Below are positions 38,801 to 52,500 of a DNA stretch of 64,000 nt, piece by piece; position 1 is the stretch's first letter; the number at the start of each line of letters is the position of its first letter. The notes under the pieces are model-generated. The model was not told where the DNA came from. It ran no database searches and saw nothing but the letters and a program-made list of their open reading frames with translations. This DNA comes from Hydractinia symbiolongicarpus (lineage: Eukaryota > Cnidaria > Hydrozoa > Anthoathecata > Hydractiniidae). The translations under genes were made by a program, and so were the position numbers. The stretch covers positions 25,336,501-25,400,500 of the forward strand of contig NC_079886.1 in the NCBI RefSeq assembly GCF_029227915.1. The letters are read 5' to 3'.

Positions 38801-38909
38801 GGGACCTAATTCAACTGATTTTGAACTTGAACCTTATAAATGTGATAAATGAGACAATTGGAATCCAAGAATTAACATTGCTCTCACTTTGCCAGGAATG
38901 CCGAATCTC
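32849..38909 (+). repeat. Mixed satellite monomers
   Basis: About sixteen monomers. Recurrent pairs exist at longer spacing: 32,842 with 36,572 (3,730 bp, ten monomers) and 33,597 with 38,451 (4,854 bp, thirteen monomers). A segment at about 36,148-36,920 recurs at 42,721-43,493. No short-period higher order and no gene. Confidence 0.82.
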
Positions 38910-41900
38910 CGCAGTTACACTAGAACCTCTGTTAGCTCTTTGATTATATATTCAGTACGACAAGTCATTTTTTATAGTGGGACTAATCCAAGCCGTTAGA
39001 GCGCACTGAGAACAGAGAGAAATTTTTTAAAACTACGTTTCATTGACTTTGGAACGATATCAGTTCGTTTGAGTTACAACGGTTGCGTCACATATCCGTA
39101 CCAACATGTAATTCGCGACATTTTTCCGGGATTACTGGGTTGCATTGCTTTTAAAAGTAAAACGATTGACCCTGTGATTTAATTGAACTTATTTTTGACT
39201 TTAACCTTATAAATGTGATAAATGAGAAAATTTGACTCCAAGAATTACCATTCCTCTCACTCTGGTATGACTGCTGGAGCTCTGCAGTTACACTACAGTT
39301 ACACTCTGTTAGCTCTTTGTTTGAATATCTGGATCAAAAAGTCATTTTTTCCAGTGGGACCAATTAAAGCCGTTAGCACGCCCAGAGGAAATAGAGACAG
39401 TTTCTAAAATTCCATTTCATTGGCTTTCGAACGATATCAGTCCCTTTGAGTTACAATGGTTGCGTCACATATCCGTACCAACATGTATTTAGCGATATTT
39501 TTCCGATGTCACTTGGTTGCACTGGTTTTAGAAGTGAAACGATTGACCGTGGCTCCTAATTGAACATACTTTGGACTTTAAGCTTATAAATGTGATAAAT
39601 GAGACAATTTGACTCCAAGAATTAACATTCCTCTCACTTTGGAAGGAATGCTGAGACTCTGTAGTTACGCTAGACGATCTGTTAGCTCTTTATTTAAATG
39701 TTAACTGAGAACAGAGAGAAATTTTTTAAAACTAAATTTCATTGACTTTCTAACGGTATCAGTCCGTTTGAGATGCAACGCTTGCGTCACATATTCGTGC
39801 CAAAATGTACTTAGACATATTTTTCCGGTATTACTAAGTTGCATTGCTTTTAAAAGTGAAACGATTGACCGTGGGACCTAATTGAAATGATTTTGAACTT
39901 TAAGTTTATATATGTGATAAAGGAGACAATTGGACTCCAAGAATTAACATTCTTCCCTCTTTGGTATGTCTGCAGGAACTCCGCAGTTACACTAGAACCT
40001 CTGTTAGCTCTTTATTTAAATATTCAGTACGATAAGTCATTTTTTATAGTGGGACTAATCCAAGCCGTTAGAGCGCACTGAGAACAGAGAGAAATTTTTT
40101 AAAACTACATTTCATTGACTTTGGAACGGTATCAGTTCGTTTGAGTTACAACGGTTGCGTCACATATCCGTACCAACATGTATTTAGCGACATTTTTCCG
40201 GGATTACTGGGTTGCATTGCTTTTAAAAGTAAAACGATTGACCTTGTGATTTAATTGAACTTATTTTTGACTTTAACCTTATAAATGTGATAAATGAGAA
40301 AATTTAACTCCAAGAATTAACATTCCTCTCACTCTGGTATGACTGCTGGAGCTCTGCAGTTACACTGCAGTTACACTCTCTTAGCTCTTTGTTTGAATAT
40401 CTGGATCAAAAAGTCATTTTTTACAGTGGGACCAATTAAAGCCGTTAGCACGCCCAGAGGAAATAGAGACAGTTTCTAAAATTCCATTTCATTGGCTTTC
40501 GAACGATATCAGTCCCTTTGAGTTACAATGGTTGCGTCACATATCCGTACCAACATGTATTTAGCGATATTTTTCCGATGTCACTTGGTTGCACTGGTTT
40601 TAGAAGTGAAACGATTGACCGTGGCTCCTAATTGAACATACTTTGGACTTTAAGCTTATAAATGTGATAAATGAGACAATTTGACTCCAAGAATTAACAT
40701 TCCTCTCACTTTGGAAGGAATGCTGAGACTCTGTAGTTACGCTAGACGATCTGTTAGCTCTTTATTTAAATGTTAACTGAGAACAGAGAGAAATTTTTTA
40801 AAACTAAATTTCATTGACTTTCTAACGGTATCAGTCCGTTTGAGATGCAACGCTTGCGTCACATATTCGTGCCAAAATGTAGTTAGACATATTTTTCCGG
40901 TATTACTAAGTTGCATTGCTTTTAAAAGTGAAACGATTGACCGTGGGACCTAATTGAAATGATTTTGAACTTTAAGTTTATATATGTGATAAATGAGACA
41001 ATTGGACTCCAAGAATTAACATTCTTCCCTCTTTGGTATGTCTGCAGGAACTCCGCAGTTACACTAGAACCTCTGTTAGCTCTTTATTTAAATATTCAGT
41101 ACGATAAGTCATTTTTTATAGTGGGACTAATCCAAGCCGTTAGAGCGCACTGAGAACAGAGAGAAATTTTTTAAAACTACATTTCATTGACTTTGGAACG
41201 ATATCAGTTCGTTTGAGTTACAACGGTTGCGTCACATATCCGTACCAACATGTATTTAGCGACATTTTTCCGGGATTACTGGGTTGCATTGCTTTTAAAA
41301 GTAAAACGATTGACCCTGTGATTTAATTGAACTTATTTTTGACTTTAACCTTATAAATGTGATAAATGAGAAAATTTAACTCCAAGAATTAACATTCCTC
41401 TCACTCTGGTATGACTGCTGGAGCTCTGCAGTTACACTACAGTTACACTCTGTTAGCTCTTTGTTTGAATATCTGGATCAAAAAGTCATTTTTTACAGTG
41501 GGACCAATTAAAGCCGTTAGCACGCCCAGAGGAAATAGAGACAGTTTCTAAAATTCCATTTCATTGGCTTTCGAACGATATCAGTCCCTTTGAGTTACAA
41601 TGGTTGCGTCACATATCCGTACCAATATGTATTTAGCGATATTTTTCCGATGTCACTTGGTTGCACTGGTTTTAGAAGTGAAACGATTGACCGTGGCTCC
41701 TAATTGAACATACTTTGGACTTTAAGCTTATAAATGTGATAAATGAGACAATTTGACTCCAAGAATTAACATTCCTCTCACTTTGGAAGGAATGCTGACA
41801 CTCTGTAGTTACGCTAGACGATCCGTTAGCTCTTTATTTAAATGTTAACTGAGAACAGAGAGAAATTTTTTAAAACTAAATTTCATTGACTTTCTAACGG

Positions 41901-42135
41901 TATCAGTCCGTTTGAGATGCAACGCTTGCGTCACATATTCGTGCCAAAATGTACTTAGACATATTTTTCCGGTATTACTAAGTTGCATTGCTTTTAAAAG
42001 TGAAACGATTGACCGTGGGACCTAATTGAAATAATTTTGAACTTTAAGTTTATATATGTGATAAATGAGACAGTTGGACTCCAAGAATTAACATTCTTCC
42101 CTCTTTGGTATGTCTGCAGGAACTCCGCAGTTACA
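38910..42135 (+). repeat. 1,072-bp three-monomer higher-order repeat, three copies
   Basis: The 'tttttccgggattactgggt' sites near 39,122, 40,194 and 41,266 are 1,072 apart. Each unit has one ordinary monomer, one 377-bp monomer and one short monomer of about 322 bp ('aaatgttaactgag' near 39,699, 40,769 and 41,841), which adds up to 1,072. The repeat begins at 'ctagaacctctg' near 38,924 and ends near 42,140, where 'ctagacgctctg' and 'tttcttcaataag' appear. Confidence 0.92.
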
Positions 42136-42716
42136 CTAGACGCTCTGTTAGCTCTTTATTTAAATATTTTCTTCAATAAGTCATTTTTTACAGTGGGATC
42201 AATCCAAGCCGTTAGAGCGCACCGAAAAAAGAGAGAAATTTTTGACAACTACATTTTATTGATTTTCGAACGGTATCAGTCCGTTTGAGATACAACAGTT
42301 GCGTCACATATTCGTACCAACATGTATTTAGCGACATCTTTCCAGTATTACTGTGTTGCATTGCTTTTAAGAGTGAAACGATTGACCCTGTGATTAAATT
42401 GAACTTTTTTTTGACTTGAACCTTATAAATGTGATAAATGAGACAATTGGACTCCAAGAATTAACATTCCTCTCACTTCGGCAGGAATGCTGAGACTCCG
42501 TATTTACACTAAACGCTCTGTTAGCTCCTTATTTAAATAATTAGTACCACATGTCATTTTTTATAGTGGGACCAATCCAAACCGTTAGAGCCCACTGCGA
42601 ACAGACAGAAATTTTTTAAAACTACATTTCATTGACTTTCTAACGGTATCAGTCAGTTTGAGTTACAACGGTTTCGTCACATATTCGTACCAACATGTAT
42701 TTAGCCATATTTTCCC

Positions 42717-43500
42717 GGTATCACTTGGTTGCACTGGTTTTAGAAGTGAAACGATTGACCGTGGCTCCTAATTGAACTTACTTTGGACTTTAAGCTTATA
42801 AATGTGATAAATGAGACAATTTGACTCCAAGAATGAACATTCTTTTCTCTTTGGTATGCCTGCAGGAACTCGGCAGTTACACTAGACGCTCTGTTAGCTC
42901 TTTATTTAATTAATTAGTTTGATAAGTCATTTTTTACAGTGGGACAAATCCAAACCGTTACAGCGCACTGAGAAAAGAGGGAATTTTGTTATAACTAAAT
43001 TTTACTGACTTTCGAACTGTGTCAGTCCGTTTGAGTAACAACAGTTGCGTCAAAAATTTGCACCAACATGTATTTAGCGACATGTTTCCCGTATTACTGA
43101 GTTGCATTGCTTTTAAAAGTGAAACGATTGACCCTGTGATCTAATTGAACTTATTTTGGTCTTTAACCTCATATATGTGATAAATAAGACAATTAAACTC
43201 CAAGAATTAACATTTTTCTCACTCTGAAATGACTGGTGGAGCTCTGCAATTACACTGGACGCTCTGTTAGCTATTTATTTAAATATCTGGATCAATAAGT
43301 CATTTTTACAGTGGGACCAATTGAAACCGTTAGCGCGCGCAGAGGAAATAGAGAGAGTTTCTAAAATCACATTTTATTGGCTTTCGAACGATATCAGTCC
43401 GTTTGAGTTACAACGTTTGCGTCACATATTCGTACCAACATGTGTTTAACGATATTTTTCCGGTATTACTAGGTTGCATTGCTTTTAAAAGTTAAACGAT
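42717..43500 (+). repeat. Two-monomer island copied from ~36,148-36,925
   Basis: Aligns to about 36,148-36,920 at an offset of 6,573, including the 'gatctaattgaacttatttt' and 'ctctgaaatgactggtgg' variants found together in both places. It ends near 43,500, where 'attgaccgtgggacc' replaces 'attgaacgtaggacc'. It sits as an island between the two trimer regions. Confidence 0.8.
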
Positions 43501-46500
43501 TGACCGTGGGACCTAATTGAAATGATTTTGAATTTTAAGCTTATATATGTGATAAATGAGACAATTGGACTCCAAGAATGAACATTCTTCCCTTTTTGGT
43601 ATGTCTGCAGGAACTCGGCAGTTAAACTTGACGCTCTGCTAGCTCATTATTTAAATATTTACTTCGATAAGTCATTTTGTACCGTGGGACCAATCCAAGC
43701 CGTTAGGAGCGCACTGAGAAAAGAGAGAAACTTTTTAAAGCTACATTTTATTGACTTTCAAACGGTATCAGTCCGTTTGAGTTACAACAGTTGCGTCACA
43801 TATTCGTACGAACATGTATTTAGCGACATTTTCCCGGTATTACTAGGTTGCATTGATTTTAAAAGTGAAATGATTTACCGTGGGACCTAATGGAACTGAT
43901 TTTGAACTTGAACTTTATAAATGTGATAAATGAGACAACTGGACTCAATGAATTAACATTCCTCTCACTTTGGCAGGAATGCTGACACTCCGCAGCTACA
44001 CTAGACGCTCTGTTAGATCTTTATTTAAATATTTAATTCGATAAGTCATTTTTTACAGTGGGACCAATCCAAGCCGTTAGGAGCGCACTGAGAAAAGAGA
44101 GAAACTTTTTAAAACTACAATTTATTGACTTTCGAACGGCATCAGTCCGTTTGAGTTACAACAGTTGCGTCACATATTCGTACCAACATGTATTTAGCGA
44201 CATTTTACCGGTATTACTAGGTTGCATTGCTTTTAAAAATGCAACGATTGACCGTGGGACTTAGTTGAGCTGATTTTGAACTTGAACCTGATAAATGTGA
44301 TAAATGAGACAATTGGATTCAAAGAATAAACATTCCTCTCACTTTGGAAGGAATGCTGGAGCTCTGCAATTACACTGGACGCTCTGTTAGCTCTTCATTT
44401 AAATGTTAACTGAGAACAGAGAGAAATTTTTTAAAACTAAATTTCATTGAATTTCTAACGGTATCAGTCCGTTTGAGATGCAACGGTTGCGTCACATATT
44501 CGTACCAACATGTACTTAGAGATATTTTTCCGGTATTACTAAGTTGCATTGCTTTTAAAAGTAAAACGATTGACCGTGGGACCTAATTGAAATGATTTTG
44601 AACTTTAGCTTATATATGTGATAAATGAGACAATTGGACTCTAAGAATGAACATTCTTCCCTCTTTGGTATGTCTGCAGGAACTCCGCAGTTACACTTGA
44701 CGCTCTGCTAGCTCATTATTTAAATATTTACTTCGATAAGTCATTTTGTACAGTGGGACCAATCCAAGCCGTTAGGAGCGCACTGAGAAAAGAGAGAAAC
44801 TTTTTAAAGCTACATTTTATTGACTTTCAAACGGTATCAGTCCGTTTGAGTTACAACAGTTGCGTCACATATTCGTACCAACATGTATTTAGCGACATTT
44901 TACCGGTATTACTAGGTTGCATTGCTTTTAAAAGTGCAACGATTGATCGTGGGACTTAGTTGAGCTGATTTTGAACTTGAACCTGATAAATGTGATAAAT
45001 GAGACAATTGGATTCAAAGAATAAACATTCCTCTCACTTTGGCAGGAATGCTGGAGCTCTGCAATTACACTGGACGCTCTGTTAGCTCTTCATTTAAATG
45101 TTAACTGAGAACAGAGAGAAATTTTTTAAAACTAAATTTCATTGACTTTCTAACGGTATCAGTCCGTTTGAGATGCAACAGTTGCGTCACATATTCGTAC
45201 CAACATGTACTTAGAGATATTTTTCCGGTATTACTAAGTTGCATTGCTTTTAAAAGTAAAACGATTGACCGTGGGACTTAGTTGAGCTGATTTTGAACTT
45301 GAACCTGATAAATGTGATAAATGAGACAATTGGATTCAAAGAATAAACATTCCTCTCACTTTGGCAGGAATGCTGGAGCTCTGCAATTACACTGGACGCT
45401 CTGTTAGCTCTTCATTTAAATGTTAACTGAGAACAGAGAGAAATTTTTTAAAACTAAATTTCATTGACTTTCTAACGGTATCAGTCCGTTTGAGATGCAA
45501 CGGTTGCGTCACATATTCGTACCAACATGTACTTAGAGATATTTTTCCGGTATTACTAAGTTGCATTGCTTTTAAAAGTAAAACGATTGACCGTGGGACC
45601 TAATTGAAATGATTTTGAACTTTAAGTTTATATATGTGATAAATGAGACAATTGGACTCCAAGAATTAACATTCTTCCCTCTTTGGTATGTCTGCGGGAA
45701 CTCCGCAGTTACACTAGACGCTCTGTTAGCTCCTTATTCAAATATTTTCTTCCATAAGTCATTTTTTACAGTGGGATCAATCCAAGCCGTTAGAGCGCAC
45801 CGAAAAAAGAGAGAAATTTTTGAAAACTACATTTTATTGATTTTCGAACGGTATCAGTCCGTTTGAGATACAACAGTTGCGTCAAATATTCGTACCAACA
45901 TGCATTTAGCGACATTTTTCCAGTATTACTGTGTTGCATTGCTTTTAAGAGTGAAACGATTGACCCTGTGATTTAATTGAACTTTTTTTTTACTTGAACC
46001 TTATAAATGTGATAAATGAGACAATTGGACTCCAAGAATTAACATTCCTCTCACTTCGGCAGGAATGCTGAGACTCCGTAGTTACACTAAACGCTCTGTT
46101 AGCTCCTTATTTAAATATTCAGTACGACATGTCATTTTTTATAGTGGGACCAATCCAAGCCGTTAGAGCGCACTGCGAACAGACAAAAATTTTTTAAAAC
46201 TACATTTCATTGACTTTCTAACGGTATCAGTCAGTTTGAGTTACAACGGTTGCGTCACATATTCGTACCAACATGTATTTAGCGATATTTTCCCGGTATT
46301 ACTAGGTTGCATTGCTTTTAAAAGTGAAACGATTGACCGTGGGACCTAATGGAACTGATTTTGAACTTGAACTTTATAAATGTGATAAATGAGACAACTG
46401 GACTCCAAGAATTAACATTTTTCTCCATCTGGTATGACTGCTGTAGCTCTGCAATTACACTGGACGCTCTGTCAGCTCTTTATTTAAATATCTGGATCAA

Positions 46501-49500
46501 TAAGACATTTTTTACAGTGGCACCAATCGAAGCCGTTAGCGTGCACTGAGGAAAGAGAGACAAACAACATTTAAAACAACATTTCATTCACTTACGAACG
46601 GTATCAGTCCGTTTGAGTTACAACGTTTGCGTCACATATTCGTACTAACAAGTATTTAGCGATATTTTCCGGTATTTTTAGGTTGCATTGCTTTTAAAAG
46701 TGGAACGATTGACCCTGTGATTTAATTGAACTTATTTTTGACTTTAACCTTATAAATGTGATCAATGAGACAATTTGACTCCAAGAATTAACCTTCCTCT
46801 TACTTTAGCAGGAATGCTGAGACTCCGTAGTTACGCTAGACGATCTGTTAGCTCTTTATTTAAATGTTAACTGAGAACAGAGAGACATTTTTTAAAACTA
46901 AATTTCATTGACTTTCTAGTGGCATCAGTCCGTTTGAGATACAACGGTTGCGTCACATATTCGTACCAACATGTACTTAAAGATATTTTTCCGGTATTAC
47001 TAGGTTGCATTGCTTTTAAAAGTGAAGCGATTGACCGTGGGACCTAATTGAAATGATTTTGAACTTTAAGCTTATATATGTGATAAATGAGACAATTGGA
47101 CTCCAAGAATGAACATTCTTCCCTCTTTGGTATGTCTGCAGGAACTCCGCAGTTACACTTGACGCTCTGCTAGCTCATTATTTAAATATTTACTTTGATA
47201 AGTCATTTTGTACAGTGGGACCAATCCAAGCCGTTAGGAGCGCACTGAGAAAAGAGAGAAATTTTTGAAAACTACATTTTATTGATTTTCGAACGGTATC
47301 AGTCCGTTTGAGATACAACAGTTGCGTCAAATATTCGTACCAACATGCATTTAGCGACATTTTTCCAGTATTACTGTGTTGCATTGCTTTTAAGAGTGAA
47401 ACGATTGACCCTGTGATTTAATTGAACTTTTTTTTGACTTGAACCTTATAAATGTGATAAATGAGACAATTGGACTCCAAGAATTAACATTCCTCTCACT
47501 TCGGCAGGAATGCTGAGACTCCGTAGTTACACTAAACGCTCTGTTAGCTCCTTATTTAAATATTCAGAACGACATGTCATTTTTTATAGTGGGACCAATC
47601 CAAGCCGTTAGAGCGCACTGCGAACAGACAAAAAATTTTTAAAACTACATTTCATTGACTTTCTAACGGTATCAGTCAGTTTGAGTTACAACGGTTGCGT
47701 CACATATTCGTACCAACATGTATTTAGCGATATTTTCCCGGTATTACTAGGTTGCATTGCTTTTAAAAGTGAAACGATTGACCGTGGGACCTAATGGAAC
47801 TGATTTTGAACTTGAACTTTATAAATGTGATAAATGAGACAACTGGACTCCAAGAATTAACATTTTTCTCACTCTGGTATGACTGCTGTAGCTCTGCAAT
47901 TACACTGGACGCTCTGTCAGCTCTTTATTTAAATATCTGGATCAATAAGACATTTTTTACAGTGGCACCAATCGAAGCCGTTAGCGTGCACTGAGGAAAG
48001 AGAGACAAACAACATTTAAAACAACATTTCATTCACTTACGAACGGTATCAGTCCGTTTGAGTTACAACGTTTGCGTCACATATTCGTACTAACAAGTAT
48101 TTAGCGATATTTTCCGGTATTTTTAGGTTGCATTGCTTTTAAAAGTGGAACGATTGACCCTGTGATTTAATTGAACTTATTTTTGACTTTAACCTTATAA
48201 ATGTGATCAATGAGACAATTTGACTCCAAGAATTAACCTTCCTCTTACTTTAGCAGGAATGCTGAGACTCCGTAGTTACGCTAGACGATCTGTTAGCTCT
48301 TTATTTAAATGTTAACTGAGAACAGAGAGAAATTTTTTAAAACTAAATTTCATTGACTTTCTAGTGGCATCAGTCCGTTTGAGATACAACGGTTGCGTCA
48401 CATATTCGTACCAACATGTACTTAAAGATATTTTTCCGGTATTACTAGGTTGCATTGCTTTTAAAAGTGAAGCGATTGACCGTGGACCTAATTGAAATGA
48501 TTTTGAACTTTAAGCTTATATATGTGATAAATGAGACAATTGGACTCCAAGAATGAACATTCTTCCCTCTTTGGTATGTCTGCAGGAACTCCGCAGTTAC
48601 ACTTGACGCTCTGCTAGCTCATTATTTAAATATTTACTTTGATAAGTCATTTTGTACAGTGGGACCAATCCAAGCCGTTAGGAGCGCACTGAGAAAAGAG
48701 AGAAACTTTTTAAAGCTACATTTTATTTACTTTCAAACGGTATCAGTCCGTTTGAGTTACAACAGTTGCGTCACATATTCGTACGAACATGTATTTAGCG
48801 ACATTTTCCCGGTATTACTAGGTTGCATTGATTTTAAAAGTGAAATGATTTACCGTGGGACCTAATGGAACTGATTTTGAACTTGAACTTTATAAATGTG
48901 ATAAATGAGACAACTGGACTCCATGAATTAACATTCCTCTCACTTTGGCAGGAATGCTGAGACTCCGCAGCTACACTAGACGCTCTGTTAGATCTTTATT
49001 TAAATATTTAATTCGATAAGTCATTTTTTACAGTGGGACCAATCCAAGCCGTTAGGAGCGCACTGAGAAAAGAGAGAAACTTTTTAAAACTACATTTTAT
49101 TGACTTTCGAACGGCATCAGTCCGTTTGAGTTACAACAGTTGCGTCTAATATTCGTACCAACATGTATTTAGCGACATTTTACCGGTATTACTAGGTTGC
49201 ATTGCTTTTAAAAGTGCAACGATTGACCGTGGGACTTAGTTGAGCTGATTTTGAACTTGAACCTGATAAATGTGATAAATGAGACAATTGGATTCAAAGA
49301 ATAAACATTCCTCTCACTTTGGCAGGAATGCTGGAGCTCTGCAATTACACTGGACGCTCTGTTAGCGCTTCATTTAAATGTTAACTGAGAACAGAGAGAA
49401 ATTTTTTAAAACTAAATTTCATTGACATTCTAACGGTATCAGTCCGTTTGAGATGCAACGGTTGCGTCACATATTCGTACCAACATGTACTTAGAGATAT

Positions 49501-52500
49501 TTTTCCGGTATTACTAAGTTGCATTGCTTTTAAAAGTAAAACGATTGACCGTGGGACCTAATTGAAATGATTTTGAAATTTAAGCTTATATATGTGATAA
49601 ATGAGACAATTGGACTCCAAGAATGAACATTCTTCCCTCTTTGGTATGTCTGCAGGAACTCCGCAGTTACACTTGACGCTCTGCTAGCTCATTATTTAAA
49701 TATTTACTTCGATAAGTCTTTTTGTACAGTGAGACCAATCCAAGCCGTTAGGAGCGCACTGAGAAAAGAGAGAAACTTTTTAAAGCTACATTTTATTGAC
49801 TTTCAAACGGTATCAGTCCGTTTGAGTTACAACAGTTGCGTCACATATTCGTACGAACATGTATTTCGCGACATTTTCCCGGTATTACTAGGTTGCATTG
49901 ATTTTAAAAGTGAAATGATTTACCGTGGGACCTAATGGAACTGATTTTGAACTTGAACTTTATAAATGTGATAAATGAGACAACTGGACTCCATGAATTA
50001 ACATTCCTCTCACTTTGGCAGGAATGCTGAGACTCCGCAGCTACACTAGACGCTCTGTTAGATCTTTATTTAAATATTTAATTCGATAAGTCATTTTTTA
50101 CAGTGGGACCAATCCAAGCCGTTAGGAGCGCACTGAGAAAAGAGAGAAACTTTTTAAAACTACATTTTATTGACTTTCGAACGGCATCAGTCCGTTTGAG
50201 TTACAACAGTTGCGTCTAATATTCGTACCAACATGTATTTAGCGACATTTTACCGGTATTACTAGGTTGCATTGCTTTTAAAAGTGCAACGATTGATCGT
50301 GGGACTTAGTTGAGCTGATTTTGAACTTGAACCTGATAAATGTGATAAATGAGACAATTGGATTCAAAGAATAAACATTCCTCTCACTTTGGAAGGAATG
50401 CTGGAGCTCTGCAATTACACTGGACGCTCTGTTAGCTCTTCATTTAAATGTTAACTGAGAACAGAGAGAAATTTTTTGAAACTAAATTTCATTGACTTTC
50501 TAACGGTATCAGTCCGTTTGAGATGCAACGGTTGCGTCACATATTCGTACCAACATGTACTTAGAGATATTTTTCCGGTATTACTAAGTTGCATTGCTTT
50601 TAAAAGTAAAACGATTGACCGTGGGACCTAATTGAAATGATTTTGAACTTTAAGTTTATATATGTGATAAATGAGACAATTGGACTCCAAGAATTAACAT
50701 TCTGCTCTCTTTGGTATGTCTGCGGGAACTCCGCAGTTACACTAGACGCTCTGTTAGCTCTTTATTCAAATATTTTCTTCCATAAGTCATTTTTTACAGT
50801 GGGATCAATCCAAGCCGTTAGAGCGCACCGAAAAAAGAGAGAAATTTTTGAAAACTACATTTTATTGATTTTCGAACGGTATCAGTCCGTTTGAGATACA
50901 ACAGTTGCGTCAAATATTCGTACCAACATGCATTTAGCGACATTTTTCCAGTATTACTGTGTTGCATTGCTTTTAAGAGTGAAACGATTGACCCTGTGAT
51001 TTAATTGAACTTTTTTTTGACTTGAACCTTATAAATGTGATAAATGAGACAATCGGACTCCAAGAATTAACATTCCTCTCACTTCAGCAGGAATGCTGAG
51101 ACTCCGTAGTTACACTAAACGCTCTGTTAGCTCCTTATTTAAATATTCAGTACGACATGTCATTTTTTATAGTGGGACCAATCCAAGCCGTTAGAGCGCA
51201 CTGCGAACAGACAAAAATTTTTTAAAACTACATTTCATTGACTTTCTAACGGTATCAGTCAGTTTGAGTTACAACGGTTGCGTCACATATTCGTACCAAC
51301 ATGTATTTAGCGATATTTTCCCGGTATTACTAGGTTGCATTGCTTTTAAAAGTGCAACGATTGACCGTGGGACTTAGTTGAGCTGATTTTGAACTTGAAC
51401 CTGATAAATGTGATAAATGAGACAATTGGATTCAAAGAATAAACATTCCTCTCACTTTGGCAGGAATGCTGGAGCTCTGCAATTACACTGGACGCTCTGT
51501 TAGCGCTTCATTTAAATGTTAACTGAGAACAGAGAGAAATTTTTTAAAACTAAATTTCATTGACTTTCTAACGGTATCAGTCCGTTTGAGATGCAACGGT
51601 TGCGTCACATATTCGTACCAACATGTACTTAGAGATATTTTTCCGGTATTACTAAGTTGCATTGCTTTTAAAAGTAAAACGATTGACCGTGGGACCTAAT
51701 TGAAATGATTTTGAACTTTAAGTTTATATATGTGATAAATGAGACAATTGGACTCCAAGAATTAACATTCTGCTCTCTTTGGTATGTCTGCGGGAACTCC
51801 GCAGTTACACTAGACGCTCTGTTAGCTCTTTATTCAAATATTTTCTTCCATAAGTCATTTTTTACAGTGGGATCAATCCAAGCCGTTAGAGCGCACCGAA
51901 AAAAGAGAGAAATTTTTGAAAACTACATTTTATTGATTTTCGAACGGTATCAGTCCGTTTGAGATACAACAGTTGCGTCAAATATTCGTACCAACATGCA
52001 TTTAGCGACATTTTTCCAGTATTACTGTGTTGCATTGCTTTTAAGAGTGAAACGATTGACCCTGTGATTTAATTGAACTTTTTTTTGACTTGAACCTTAT
52101 AAATGTGATAAATGAGACAATCGGACTCCAAGAATTAACATTCCTCTCACTTCAGCAGGAATGCTGAGACTCCGTAGTTACACTAAACGCTCTGTTAGCT
52201 CCTTATTTAAATATTCAGTACGACATGTCATTTTTTATAGTGGGACCAATCCAAGCCGTTAGAGCGCACTGCGAACAGACAAAAATTTTTTAAAACTACA
52301 TTTCATTGACTTTCTAACGGTATCAGTCAGTTTGAGTTACAACGGTTGCGTCACATATTCGTACCAACATGTATTTAGCGATATTTTCCCGGTATTACTA
52401 GGTTGCATTGCTTTTAAAAGTGCAACGATTGACCGTGGGACTTAGTTGAGCTGATTTTGAACTTGAACCTGATAAATGTGATAAATGAGACAATTGGATT

